Positions 35,522 to 46,421 of a DNA stretch of 64,000 nt are shown piece by piece (within the stretch, counting starts at the first letter, position 1; each line of letters starts with the position of its first letter). The stretch spans positions 372,501 to 436,500 of the forward strand of contig JAEMWC010000274.1 in NCBI GenBank assembly GCA_016490735.1. The letters are read 5' to 3'. The translations under genes were made by a program, and so were the position numbers. This stretch comes from Pachyseris speciosa. Taxonomy: Eukaryota; Cnidaria; Anthozoa; Scleractinia; Pachyseridae. The notes beneath the pieces are model-generated. The model was given only the letters and a program-made list of their open reading frames with translations, searched no databases and had not been told where the DNA came from.

Positions 35522-37140
35522 TTTGTTTGTTTAAATTTGTATTCGTACAAACATACGCGTCGTATATTGTTTTCTTGTAATGTTTTAACGTTTTGAGGTT
35601 TTTGCATCGCGGTCAATTCCTGTTGACTGCTCTAAACATAAAATATTGCCGCAAGGAAAGCCATCGAAGTTTTTCAATATCAGTACAAAAAAAAGTTATG
35701 ATCGTGGAGCTCCGCTTTTAGGCTTGGCTAAATCTATATATTATTTCCATTTCACACTAAATGGTTTTTTGACTAAACAAATAAAAACTCTAAAGTGCCT
35801 TGATAGTTTTACAGTTACGTCCCAATTCTTCCGAGGAGTCTTCTTCAATTAATGATTCTCAGTGGCAAAACATCATCCAGTTATAATGAAGACAGCGTTT
35901 TCAAAACCACATGAGCTTTTGCCCCGCTTTTCCCTCGCAGACCCGTTCACGTTTACTCCGCTTTAAAATTATCAAAGCCAGCCAGTCAACCAATTTTAAC
36001 ATCCAAACGCTGATTCTTACCGGTTGAAACAAATTAAGACGGCGAAAATTTTCAATAAAGTGTGAAACGCGCTAAGTTTTGAAATTTTGACAGTTTTTTG
36101 GCAACTTTCTGTCAGATTTTGAGGCGTGTACATACATGTTTTTACTCGAGCTTGAGTTTCTGTCTTCAATTTGATTAAAGGTTTTAAAAAGAACAGTTAC
36201 CTTCGTAGACTCGTACATAGCCAGCCAAAACATCTATACCCTGATCTTTACCGGCTCAAACAAACAAAAAATTGCAGAATTAATCAAATTTAGACGCAAA
36301 ACGTGTGATGTTTACAGTCATTAGGACTAAGATCTCTTTAAATTTTTTCGATGAAGCTTTAATAGCGCTAGTTTTTGACAACTTTCTGTCAGATTTTGAG
36401 ACAGGCACATGCATTTTTATGCCCATGCATTTGATCGGCCTTTACTCCTCGAGTTTTTGCCTTCAATAACGTTAATCTTTTAAAGTACAATGCCGATACC
36501 GCTAAAATATCCTAGGTTTCTTCCCTTGTTGTCTTCAGTTTCTTTGTTTGTTTTTCCTATGATGTTCAGAAAGGAACAGGGTTACCTCGAGTGTGAAATT
36601 TTCACTTGTAATACATGGAGGGGCGGACGTAGGCAAGTACGGTCGGTCGGTCTTACGGTGATTCAAACCAAATTTTCTCGCACAGATGGGCTACCATATT
36701 TTCTTAACGGTTGAGTTTCACGCGCGCGCCGTCGGCGCGCAGAGCTCAGCTTTTAAAACAAAACAAAACAAAACAAAAAGGAAAACGAGAGGGACCAGGC
36801 AACGTTTTCGGCGGAAACCATAACTTTTTCCTTTTAATACGGAACATCTCATTCCGACATTTGTCAGTTGTGACTACATACCATGTTGCCCTTTTTTCCC
36901 CTCGTCTATTTTGTTTTAAGAAGTTGCCCAAATATGTCCTCCTTAGAAATTAGAGGCTGGCTCCTTTTCCTAACTTTCTACGACGGAATAATTAGTCCAA
37001 AAGAACCCTGACCCTCTTTACACTAGAGCAGCGCTATTTGTATATGTATCCAATAATGTTAACATCATCTTGTAGACAGACATCTTGTAAGTTCTTCGTT
37101 CTACACAAAATAAAACCACAACAAACGCAAATACATTTCA
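35522..37140. other. No recognisable gene
   Basis: Intron. Contains two diverged copies of a block with AACTTTCTGTCAGATTTTGAG (about 36098 and 36381), each followed by a CATGCATTTTT/ATGTTTTTAC and CGAGTTT stretch, and a short CGCGCGCCGTCGGCGCGC palindrome near 36721. No exon supported. Confidence 0.5.
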
Positions 37141-37179
37141 AATGATTCTTATGGTCAGGCTTATATTTATTCTCGGTAG

Positions 37180-37251
37180 GTACTTGCATAACAACCAGCT
37201 GAGGGAATTACCCACTGGTGTTTTTGATAACAATACCCAGCTGCAGACACA
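37180..37251 (+). pseudogene. LRR exon with damaged donor
   Basis: Acceptor TCTCGGTAG is intact and the translation (YLHNNQLRELPTGVF, then NNTQLQT) is one of the most consensus-like LRRs in the window. At the expected donor, ACTGTAAGT is replaced by ACAGTATTC, which leaves only a weak GTATTC donor and changes the junction codon from Leu to Gln/His. Right after it the phrase ACAGTATTCAG is duplicated (37250 and 37269), followed by a repeat of CAGCTGCAG, so a local rearrangement destroyed the site. It might still be spliced weakly. Confidence 0.7.
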
Positions 37252-37384
37252 GTATTCAGTAGCATTCACAGTATTCAGCTGCAGTAGTATTCTTCGTTCC
37301 ACGTAAAAGAAATCCTGTAAAATTTAGGTTGCCACCGAGTCTGTCCACTATTCGACCTTCCCGGATACAATTACAACGTTTACG

Positions 37385-37800
37385 CGCCGGGGCAAGCTTG
37401 CCAGTGAATCGCAGAAAGTAACGGAGATTTCAACATTTGGGTTTCATTTCAATGGGCATCTTACTTTCCTTTTAAATCAAAAAAAGCAATTCAGGCTGGC
37501 TGCACACGCATTTGACCGAAACTAATTTTCATAATAAAGATTGTGCTGCAGGTCTCGCTTGCATAGGGTCGTTCAGTTGGAGCAACCTCATAATGTATGA
37601 TGTGGGATTGATTTTCTACGAGTGCATTTGAATGCCATTTGCATTTGTTTAGGATACTCTCGAGAGACACGCACCTAATAGTCCAATTTACAGTTGTGTG
37701 TTCAGTGACGTGGTCTTTGAGTGGAAGTGAAGTTGGAGGTGACCTTGTTTTGATACATACCTCTGTCTTTCTCATGCCAGTGTGGACTAGTTAGTATAAG
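37385..37800. repeat. Intron block paralogous to 10479-10945
   Basis: See the matching block; order and spacing of shared phrases are conserved, with CAACATTTGGGTTTCATTTC as the best match. Confidence 0.7.
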
Positions 37801-37911
37801 AACAATGTGATTTACATAAGAAAAGCAGTGAGGTCTGTATCAAAGCAAGGTCACCACCAGCCTCGTTTCCATTCATAGGCGAGATCACTGAGCATGCAAT
37901 GATAAAGATGG

Positions 37912-38072
37912 TTATTGGCCAAGTGTGAGGTCAAGATGGCGGGATATCGGCCAATTAAGTTCTTTTTTGCGTGTCGAGGTTTATAAACACGCAAAATAAT
38001 AATAATAATAATAATAAAAACAAAACGTGGCCAATATCCCGCCATCTTCACCGAACAAGCTTGGTCAATAAA
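37912..38072. mobile_element. Short palindromic MITE
   Basis: AAGATGGCGGGATATCGGCC at the left pairs with GGCCAATATCCCGCCATCTT at the right, with outer TTATTGGCCAAG/CTTGGTCAATAA. The loop contains an (AAT)n run (38001-38020) and CGTGTCGAGG. About 160 bp, noncoding. Confidence 0.75.
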
Positions 38073-38189
38073 GGATTTCTTATATGCCTTTAAGGGAGCT
38101 ATTAAAAGACAGTAAAACGCTAGACGAACGGGCTATCCCGAGTGGTCAAGATGGCTCTATCTTGACGTCGCGGTTTGTCTTAGAGTACG

Positions 38190-39197
38190 CCCAGTTAAAG
38201 TATCCAACTTTCATCCTTGTCTTCAATTTACGCACGACATTTCTGACACTGAGCTCTCCTTTCTCGACATCACGTTAACGCATTACTAATGATCAAATTA
38301 GCACGTCTATGGGTAAAGACACCCACACCTACCTTCATCATCAGTTTTTACACCCTAAGCACTGTAAAAATGGACTCCCTAGCCGTTAACTCTTTTGACA
38401 TCGCCGTCTTTGCCTCGATGACTCGGATTTTCTGGAAAAGGGCAGTGAAATCCTATAGCTTTTCATTCAACGAGGATACCCCACCGCGTTTTTACAGCGT
38501 GATCTTGATGCGATTCGACGGATGACCGCGCTGATGTCCTCAATAATCACAGATGCACCAATAACGGCTCTGATAGAATTCCCTTGGTTCTGACTTACCA
38601 CCCACTAATTGAAAGAACCAATTGATTTCTTCTGCATAATTTTTACAATCTTATCCAGTGATCTTGAAATCAGAGCCCCTTTTCCACAGCCACCGCGGGT
38701 TGCCTATAGCCGCGACAGCAAACCTTCGTGATATCCAGGTACATACCTCTGATACCAGCCAACCTGGACCTCAGGTTGGTACATCGCCATGCTCGCACGC
38801 CTGTTGTAGCACTTTCCATCACATTACCACCGACATTAACTTGCGGGGCCCTCAATGGTCCTTTGCCATCAAGGCAGCTTTCACCTGCCAAACTTCTGGC
38901 TTTGTCTACTGCATCTCCTGTCGCCGTCGCCCAGCTTTCTACATCGGCGAAATAGGGCGTACACTAAGACAACGTTTCAGTGAGCACCCTCAAAGCATTG
39001 CCGAGCATCTCAACATAGCTGGACACTCCACTGACGATGCACTAGTTCGTGGACTCTTGCTATGCGGCGGGAAAGGGCAAAGGAAACGTCTGGAGATGCA
39101 ACTGATTTTCAAGTTCGGCACTCATCATCCACGCGGCCTAAACTGTACCTCATTTTTCTTTAGGCCTAGCGCGCACTTAAAAAAAATTAAATTTTAG
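38190..39197 (+). mobile_element. Penelope-like retroelement fragment (3' part)
   Basis: Translation in shifting frames gives DTHTYLHHQFLHPKHCKNG near 38320 and IQRGYPTAFLQRDLDAIRRM near 38465, then the GIY-YIG frame. These are features of the RT-to-endonuclease linker of Penelope-like elements. The RT palm itself is absent, so the copy is 5' truncated. It lies immediately after the palindromic MITE. Left border approximate. Confidence 0.75.
38658..39197 (+). pseudogene. GIY-YIG endonuclease domain of a Penelope-like element
   Basis: An open frame of 179 residues. Residues 81-100 hold the GIY-like GFVYCISC and the YIG of FYIGEIG, followed by RTLRQRFSEH with the catalytic Arg and His. The C-terminal ALVRGLLLCGG and RLEMQLIFKFGTHHPRGLN are typical of the family. 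Endonucleases of this type nick the target DNA during insertion. The domain looks intact, but the upstream RT is missing, so it is annotated as part of a dead element. Confidence 0.78.
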
Positions 39198-39527
39198 GTT
39201 ACATGGCGCGTACAGAACTTGTAGCGAATATAACGAACTCGTTTTTCCACTGAAGAATACGAAGCCCAAAACGCTTGGAAACATTAGTCTAAAATCGGCA
39301 CTTTTCTGCTTTTAAGTGCCACGCAGCCAAAGGAGTATTTTTCCGTTTTGTTTATTTATGATGTCACTTTTGATATACCAAAATTGTTCTCATACTTTCT
39401 TTGAATTTTTTTTGATAATATCATTAGATCTTGATATTTAAGTACCTCTGCAGAATATCAAAATATCATCAGCGATGTGCCTTCTATCACTATCAAAATC
39501 TCATGATATTATTAAAAAAAATCAAAG

Positions 39528-39660
39528 TGTAACGTTAGGGCCTCAAATAATGACGAGAGGAGTATTAAACAAGAGGCAAACAAGTTTTAATGGCCGCTCC
39601 CTCGCCAAAGCACATGGTTTTTCTGATCACGTGACCTAGTGTCACAGGCATACCATTACA
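39528..39660 (-). repeat. 3' LTR of Gypsy element
   Basis: 133 bases, TGTAACGTTAGGG...ACCATTACA, matching 44354-44486 with only a couple of differences, so the insertion is fairly recent. Contains GATCACGTGACC. Confidence 0.93.
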
Positions 39661-39727
39661 CCTTTCCTCAAGTAAGCACTTAGTCCAACAGAGAACTTAT
39701 CTGATAAAATCAACGGTTTCATTAACT

Positions 39728-40890
39728 CTAAGTGTCTAATGTCTTCAACAAAAGATCGGACCAGTTCCAAAAATCAACAAACGAGGATAACTTAACATAG
39801 TCCTTCAAATATCCGGGAGGCTTGGACAAACGTCCAGCTCTTGTAATCCTACTCTTGACTGGTTGGGGTCCATCATAGGCTGCACACAAGGGCTGGTCTT
39901 TGCTTGGCGTTGCCAAAAGTGGTTTGGCTGGCTCATTAGGCTGGTCCTCTTGACCTGGTGTTGTTGGCATTGACTGTGGCCTATGAGGCTTCTCTGGAGT
40001 AGCTGATTGACACAGAGATGGGAGCATTACTGCGAGCCCACTTGGTTGAGAAGGGTAGAACGGTTCTCTGCTCCTGCGGAGGTGTCTGTGGTTTCTGTGC
40101 AAAATTCTTCTTTCTTCTGTTCTCACATTGTAAGACCTTACACCAGCCTGCTCCTCTACTTCTGCCTTAAACCATCTCTGACTGCAGTCACCAGGCCGTG
40201 GCACAACTCTGACTTTCTCGCCTTTCACTAAGGTTGGAAGTTCCTTAGAGAAGGTTTGCTTTTCCTTCCTTCTGAGTATTTGATCTCTTGTTGAGGTTAC
40301 TTCTAGTGACTGTGGTTTCAGTAGCATCTCAGTTGTTGGTAACTTAGTTCGGGTGCGTGGCCCAAACATTCGCTATGCCGGCGAGGGATTCATCCCTTCA
40401 GTTGGGGTGTTTCTCCAACTCAGTAAGGAGAGATAGTACTCTGCTCCTGACTCCTTGGCTTTCTTGATCAAATTCCTCGCTGTTTTAACTGCATTCTCTA
40501 CTCACCCGTTACTTTGTGATAGCCTGGGGAGCTGGTTAAATGTTCAGTTCCAGATGATCTTAGGAAGTTCTCAAACTCAGCGGAGTTAAAGGGTGGCCCA
40601 TTGTCGCTTACGAGCTCATTAGGTATTCCGTGGGTGGCAAAATGCTTTTCCAGTTTCTTTATAATGACAGTTCCAGTTTTGCTGTGTAGCTCATCCACTT
40701 CAAAGTATCCGGAATAATAGTCTACAGTGCACAGGAAGCTCTTATCATCAAAAGTGAAGATGTCGGTCGCTACTTTCTCCCAAGGCCTTGTTGGAATCTC
40801 ATGGCATATTAGTGGCTCTTTCCTCTGGTTGCTCTGGAATGACATGCAGGTGCCACATTTCTGGATGTAATCAGTGATTTCTCCATTCAT
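39728..40890 (-). pseudogene. Gypsy integrase, broken
   Basis: Segment 40498-40890 has the core: KCGTCMSFQ (end of the HHCC finger), VATDIFTFDD with the first Asp and LVSDNGPPFNSAEF with the second. The third acidic residue lies at the end of this segment, where a frameshift and stop (around 40495) cut the frame. Segment 39728-40369 is the C-terminal domain (MFGPRTRTKLP onward, with a Lys/Arg-rich stretch and GEKVRVVPRPGDCS). The enzyme would insert the cDNA. No chromodomain recognised. Confidence 0.85.
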
Positions 40891-42615
40891 ACCTGGCCAA
40901 TAAACTGTCTCTCATGTTCTGCGCAGACATCCTTGCACTCCAATTTGCGACTCGTGCAGCTTGTCCTTAATCTTGGGTCGCAGGGTAGGCGGTATGATGC
41001 ATCGAAGACCCTTGAATATGATGCCATCATGTACTGAGAGCTCGTCCCTGATATTAAAGGATGGATGGCTGTTGGAAGTTCACCCTTTGTATCTGGGAAG
41101 CCATTCAGGATTTCTTTCTTCAGAGCTTGAATGGTTGACTCACAGGCGGTTTCTCTCTGGAGCTCCTTGAGTTGGCGATCTGGGATTGGAAGGAAGTGTG
41201 TGGCATGAATACACTCCACCTCTACTTCTGTAGCTGAACGCTCACAATGTTCAATGTAAGCTCTTGACAGAGGATCAGCTAGTGGCATCTCCTTGCCTGG
41301 TTTGTAGCGAATCTCGTAGTCATACTGCTGAAGTCGCAATAGCAGACGCTGTAGCCTCTTGCGTGGAGACGCCAGGAGCTTCTGAGACATAGAGACTAAC
41401 GGCTTGTGATCGGTCCACAAGATGACTTTCCGACCATACACATACTGATGGTTATGCTCCATTCCAAAAACTTGAGCCAGCAATTCTTTCTCAATTTGGG
41501 AATACTTGCGCTCCGCCAGTGTGAGAGCTCTGCTTGCAAATGTCACAGGCTGGCCATGTTGCATCAATACAAATCCAAGCCCATTCTGCGATGCATCTCC
41601 CTGGCCTTCTGTTGGGTCACTTTCACTGAAGTACTTGAGTACTGGTGCCTTGACAACTGCTTCTTCCACTTTCTCAAAGGCATCTTCTTGCTCGTTCGTC
41701 CAGATCCACTCGGCATTCTTGTGCGTCAGACGGCGTAACGGCTCACACGTTTCTGACAAGTCTTCCAGGAACTTAGACAGTTATTTCACAAGCCCAATGA
41801 ACCTCTGGACTGCTGGGACATCCGCCGGTCGTTCCATCTTGACTATTGCTTCAACTTTTCTAAGGGTCGGGCTTCAAGCCATCCTTCGTCATTATATGAC
41901 CAATGAGCGACACTTCACTGCATTTGAACTGAAACTTCTCCTCGTTTAGCCTGATGTTTTTCGCTCTGCAGCGGTTCAGAAGGCTCTTCAGGTTTTCATG
42001 GTGGTTACGATCGGCTTCTTCATCTGTGACACCTTGGCCAGCGATAAGTAGGTCATCTGCAATGTTGTAGACACGAGTCAGTCGTTCGAGGCATGAAAGC
42101 TGCTGTTGAAAACAATCGGGTACTGGACTGATTCCGTATGGTATGCGTAGCCATCTGCACCTGCCCCATGGGGTATGGAATGTCGTCAGCTTACTTGATT
42201 CTTCGTCAAGTTGAATCTGCAGGAATCCATCCTTTAAATCAGCTGTCGCGTACTTTTCCTTTGAGCAATTCTGGCAAGATATCTTCAGTTACAGGGAGAG
42301 GGTAGTGTCTCCTCTTGAGTGCTTGGCTGAGACGCTGAGGGTCAATGCAGACTCTTACTTTTCCGCTTGGCTTCTGAGTTGCAACCATACTGGCCACCCA
42401 TTCTGTTGGCTCACCTTCCTGCTTGAGTACTTCCAGGCTCTCAAGGCGATCAAGTGCTTCTCTTAGCTAGCCCTTAACTGCTATTGGGACACGTCGGGGC
42501 GGCATTACCACTAGTGCCACTGCTAACTTCCAGGTTAAGTTTGCCTTCTATCTTGCCTAGGCTTCTGAATAGATCGGCGTACTCTGATAAGACTTCCTCT
42601 TCTGTCAGGCTGTTG
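40887..42615 (-). pseudogene. Gypsy reverse transcriptase and RNase H, broken
   Basis: RT motifs on the minus strand: VRVCIDPQRLSQALKRRHYP near 42330 (motif A region), then YNIADDLLIAG near 42065 (motif C with both Asp). RNase H follows in the open segment 40887-41759: GDASQNGLGFVL, IEKELLAQVFG and ILWTDHKPLV supply the Asp-Glu-Asp residues. An in-frame stop near 41783 interrupts FIGLVK and LSKFLE. Further frameshifts lie near 42260 and 42470. Confidence 0.85.
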
Positions 42616-42890
42616 ACACTTCAACTTTATTGACCCTTATACTTGAAAAAAATTAAGTTTACATGAAATAAAAATTTAAAACTAAAAGGGTGATGGCTTC
42701 CTAAAATAACTAGAAAGTTAACAGGGCTAGGAAGCCAAATTACATAAAATAGATTGCAATATTTAGGGTCGGAATGGCATACAGACACAGACACAGAAAA
42801 TTGAACTATAAATAACTATAAATAAACGACATTTACAAGTCATGGGGAAAAGACGAATATATTTGGAATGAAATCCTGAATACGATAAAT
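42616..42890 (-). mobile_element. Probable LINE 3' end inserted in Gypsy pol
   Basis: Between the protease and RT coding regions lies AT-rich sequence starting ACTTCAACTTTATTGACCCT (minus-strand polyadenylation-like AATAAAGT). It has stops in all frames and no similarity to Gypsy coding sequence. It looks like a reverse LINE 3' UTR. Borders approximate. Confidence 0.4.
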
Positions 42891-43008
42891 GAAGAATCTT
42901 CGGTGAGCTGAGGGCTGTCTGAGGTCACGCTCCCAGGGTGTAGGATGTTCTGGTGCTGGACAACCACGAGGTTCATTTTCTGTGCTGCCTCGGCTCCAAT
43001 TAGTGGTC

Positions 43009-43353
43009 TTAATCCATCTTAACTACGACAAACTCTACAGTATATTCCATATTGTTCCTTGGGTTTCGCACAGACTCTGTTGCAGTACCCAGCACACTCA
43101 GTTTCGACTTGGAGTAAGTAACAAGTTCTCGCTTTGTTCTCCTGATCTCAGCGGTAGGTGGTAAGTAGCTGCAGGGTAAGACATTGCAAGATGCTCCAGT
43201 ATCTACCTGTATCTCTAACGCTTTGTTTCCAATTTCCATAGTTGCATAGATTCTGTTCTTGTTGGTACTAACAGCATTGACTTGCTCAGTGAATGACAAA
43301 GCCCAAAGTTCATCCTCAAATGGAGATTGCGAACCTTCATGCAGTTCATGCAC
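43009..43353 (-). pseudogene. Gypsy aspartic protease
   Basis: A 114-codon frame with IQVDTGASCNVLP, the catalytic DTGA motif of retropepsins, and FVVVKMD near the end. It would cleave the Gag-Pol polyprotein. The frame is separated from gag by a stop in the zinc-knuckle region and ends before the inserted sequence. Confidence 0.83.
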
Positions 43354-43379
43354 CTTTACGTTACTTTTTTGTGTGTTAC

Positions 43380-44330
43380 TGTGGAGTGTTGTCTTTCTCG
43401 GTGACAGTATTTTCTGCTGACAGACAGAACCGAAGTGATTTCGTTTGGAGCACTTCTCACAGATCTAGCCGTATGCCGGGCATTTCTCCATTTTCTGCTC
43501 ATGTGTTTTGCCACAATATCTGCAATTTTTCAATCCTCTCGTACGCTTGTTATTCTGCTTTGGTGGGCGTGTGTGCCTCTCAGCTTATTCACTTGATGCA
43601 CTGCCTCTGCGCCATGGCTGGATATCTCTTTCAGCTGACTATTCGTGACTCCGGCTGCTCTGCAATAATTCATGCATTTTTCCATTGTCAGATCTGCTTC
43701 TTGTAATAGTTTCTTGCGGAGTCCATTATCCAGAATTCCACACACAATCCTGTCTCGGATCATTTCGTCTTTTAGGATACCAAACGAACACAGTTCATCC
43801 AGCTTTCGGACCGCAGATGTAAAGGCTTCAATTGTCTCTCCGGGTTCTTGAGCTCTGTTGTTGAACTTGAAGCGTTCGTAAATTGTGTTAGTCTTGCCAA
43901 CGCAGTAGTTATTCAACAACTCCAGAACTTTATCGATCTTACCTTTCTCTTCCTCGGATGCGTAGGGTAAACCAGGGTTGATTTCGATAGCTTCTGGTCT
44001 GATGCATGCGATGAAAGTCGCCACTCGGTAATCGTTCGGTTTCGAGGTCAAACCGGTGATCGTTTCGTACGCTTTCCACGTTTGAGGTCAATTTTTCCAA
44101 TTCTTTGCAAGTTCCCTGCGAAGATCTAGCTTTGGAGGTATCGGGACATTGGAAGTGAAGATTTGCTGTGGTGCTTGAGCACTTGGAGCTGTCGCTGTGC
44201 TGGCATTCTCTGCTTGGAACGTCGTAGCGCTGCTTGTCTCGGACGTGTTTGCGGCTGTATATCCATGCAAATTCGACTCAACGTCGATGGAAGCTGCGTC
44301 CAAAATCTGTGAGATGCCTTGCTGCGAAGT
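43380..44330 (-). pseudogene. Gypsy Gag, broken
   Basis: N-terminal segment 44088-44330 (PIPPKLDLRRELAKNW) is followed by a stop near 44085. The main capsid-like segment 43530-44051 has ERFKFNNRAQEPGETIEAFT and DRIVCGILDNGLRKKLLQ, typical of Gypsy gag. The zinc-knuckle region follows near 43440-43530 (CRYCGKTHEQ and CEKCSKRNHF), with a stop between the two knuckles. It would form the capsid and bind RNA. Confidence 0.83.
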
Positions 44331-44353
44331 TTAAGCGTTTACTTCTGACACCA

Positions 44354-44486
44354 TGTAACGTTAGGGCCTCAAGTAATGACGAGAGGAGTATTAAACAAGA
44401 GGCAAACAAGTTTTAATGGCCGCTCCCTCGCCAAAGCACATGGTTTTTCTGATCACGTGACCTAGTGTCACAGGCATACCATCACA
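44354..44486 (-). repeat. 5' LTR of Gypsy element
   Basis: Partner of 39528-39660. It lies next to the primer-binding site at about 44336-44353. The LTR would supply promoter and polyadenylation signals; no TATA box is obvious in so short an LTR. Confidence 0.93.
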
Positions 44487-44541
44487 CATAGTTAGAAAAG
44501 AACAATTATGGTATATCAAAAGAGGGTACCTATATTTCGAC

Positions 44542-46421
44542 TTAGGAACGGAGTTGGGAACCGAGTTAGGAACCAGTTAGGAACGGAGTTAGGAACCGAG
44601 TTGGGAACCAATACATTGATTTTAGACACCGTCTTTGTATTAGCCTAGCGTGCCGTCAGTTCTGATCAGCACTTTTGCTGAGCCGCGAGCAAATTCGTTG
44701 AGCAATAAATGTTAGTGATACGAGGAACGGGGAACGGGGAACCGCAACGGGATTCTAGGAACCAGTGTACAGCGGTAATCCGCAAAAAATTAAAAATGGC
44801 GGACGAGAAAACTGAGAAAATATGGAGCTAACTTGCCGTTTGCAGTGTAATTAAACGACTTGTATTCCTGGGTGAGAATTTGAAGTCAACGGTTCTGCAA
44901 TGGTTGCCACCATTTGTTTTAGCGATTCTCTTTTTCCCTTCCTGAAATCGTCATTTTACGCCGGATCTCGTGCACGAAAGCTGACGAAAGTGCTCGTATA
45001 GCCCAACATCATGATCAGCAGAAAAGTAGCGAGGAGGTAACAGATCGAGATAACACAAGTAACGTACATTGTAGAAAACGTAATAAACGGTATATTTATT
45101 CAAATTACTGCATGCAGAGATACATAAAATTACCACTGAACAACGAGTAAATAAATAAGCTTGTTTGTACAAATACAAATATATTAAATAAGCCAAAACA
45201 TCAGGAAATCCTGGGTTCAAACCATTGATTTTATATCAGGAAATGCAAGTTACAATATAACCTTTTAAACAAAAGCGAAAACCAAGCATTGACAGACCTT
45301 TAAAATAATATTATATTTTTAGCCGGTCAATTGTCTTGTTTGGAAGCCCCTCAAAAGAGCTTTAAAAACATTTTAAAATAGGAAAGATATAAAGTTTCTA
45401 AACCAGGTTAAAAAAAAATGTCTTTCAATGAAAATAGCATCTCTCTTCTTGGACAATATTTTCCATTTTTTAACAAATCATTCTTTAATGACACAACTTA
45501 CTGTCATGAAAATCAACCACAGGGCACCCAGACAATCTGTTTATGGAACCCTTTGTTTTTCATAGTAAATGAATGGGATTTACCATATAGTTTTCATGTT
45601 CTAGCAATGAATTGCTATTAAATATATGTATTGACCAATGCTAAATAAAAGTTAAATTGCCTTACCTGTGGTGTACTGTCATCCTTTTGCCTCAGAAGTG
45701 ATAATTTTAAGCGATTTTAATGGGTCTTGATGAGCCTAACGTGTGGTTAGAGAGTTAACCCCTTAAGAGCGCTAAAAGCATCCTCTTACTCACCTTATTT
45801 CATTGCAATGGCTTATCTCTTCGTGCAATCTGCAACTGTTCTTCCCTTCTCGTACAAAGCAAGTTGTTTGGTTTGTATGTTTTTGTTTTGTTTTGCTTGC
45901 TTAGCGTTATGATTTTGTGAACTCTCTGCCGGGTCTTATCACTGTACCCCTGACAAGAATGGCAGACCTTATGAGCCGACAATTTGTTTTACTTTAAACT
46001 ATCTATGCCTTTCGAACACTTTCTTTAGTGAGTTCACGTAAATTATAATCTATAGGAATATACCAGATACAAATTCAAAACGAAAACTGTTTAATAATAG
46101 TAACTCCGAGCGTTAAATCAGACTCGCTTAGTCAGGTTTATCCTTGTTCAGTATTTATAAACATTCAAATTCTTTCGGAGTATTCACCCGTGGCTCGTGG
46201 CAGAGATTTCTCTCCGTGAAGTAAACAAGCCAACTACGCGAAATGCAAGAGACGCGCACGACTTCATACGTGCTAAAAGGAAAAGTGATGATCCGGGAAC
46301 TGACGCTAGGCTAATACAAAGACGATGTATAAAATCAATGTATCGGTTCCCAACTCGGTTCCTAACTCGGTTCCCAACTCGGTTCCTAACTCGGTTCCTA
46401 ACTCGGTTCCTAACTCCGTTG
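44542..46421. mobile_element. Element with inverted minisatellite ends
   Basis: The left end (44542-44611) is an array of GGAACNGAGTTNGGAAC-like 12-mer units; the right end (46343-46421) is the inverted array of GGTTCCTAACTC units. Inward of each array the inverted match continues as AATACATTGATTTTA and TAAAATCAATGTAT. The 1.9-kb interior has no transposase. Its right part (45739-46130) has a homologue at 61634-62078. A non-autonomous DNA transposon with repeat-expanded TIRs is the likely reading. Confidence 0.65.
45739..46130. repeat. Dispersed repeat, copy 1
   Basis: Shares GTGTGGTTAGAGAGTTAACC, CTCACCTTATTTCATTGCAA, AATGGCAGACCTT and GTAACTCCGAGCGT with 61634-62078 in the same order. Confidence 0.8.

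Larger units (their letters stand above)
39528..44486 (-). mobile_element. Gypsy (Ty3-type) LTR retrotransposon, degraded
   Basis: Two 133-base LTRs with TG...CA ends bracket gag, protease, RT/RNase H and integrase on the minus strand, the order typical of Ty3/Gypsy. The flanking pentamers are CAAAG (left) and CATAG (right), a near-perfect 5-bp target duplication. Minus-strand sequence inside the 5' LTR begins TGGTGTCAGAAG, a primer-binding site complementary to a tRNA CCA end. The purine run GAGGAAAGG precedes the 3' LTR. Multiple stops, a frameshift and a probable LINE insertion inactivate it. Confidence 0.92.
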
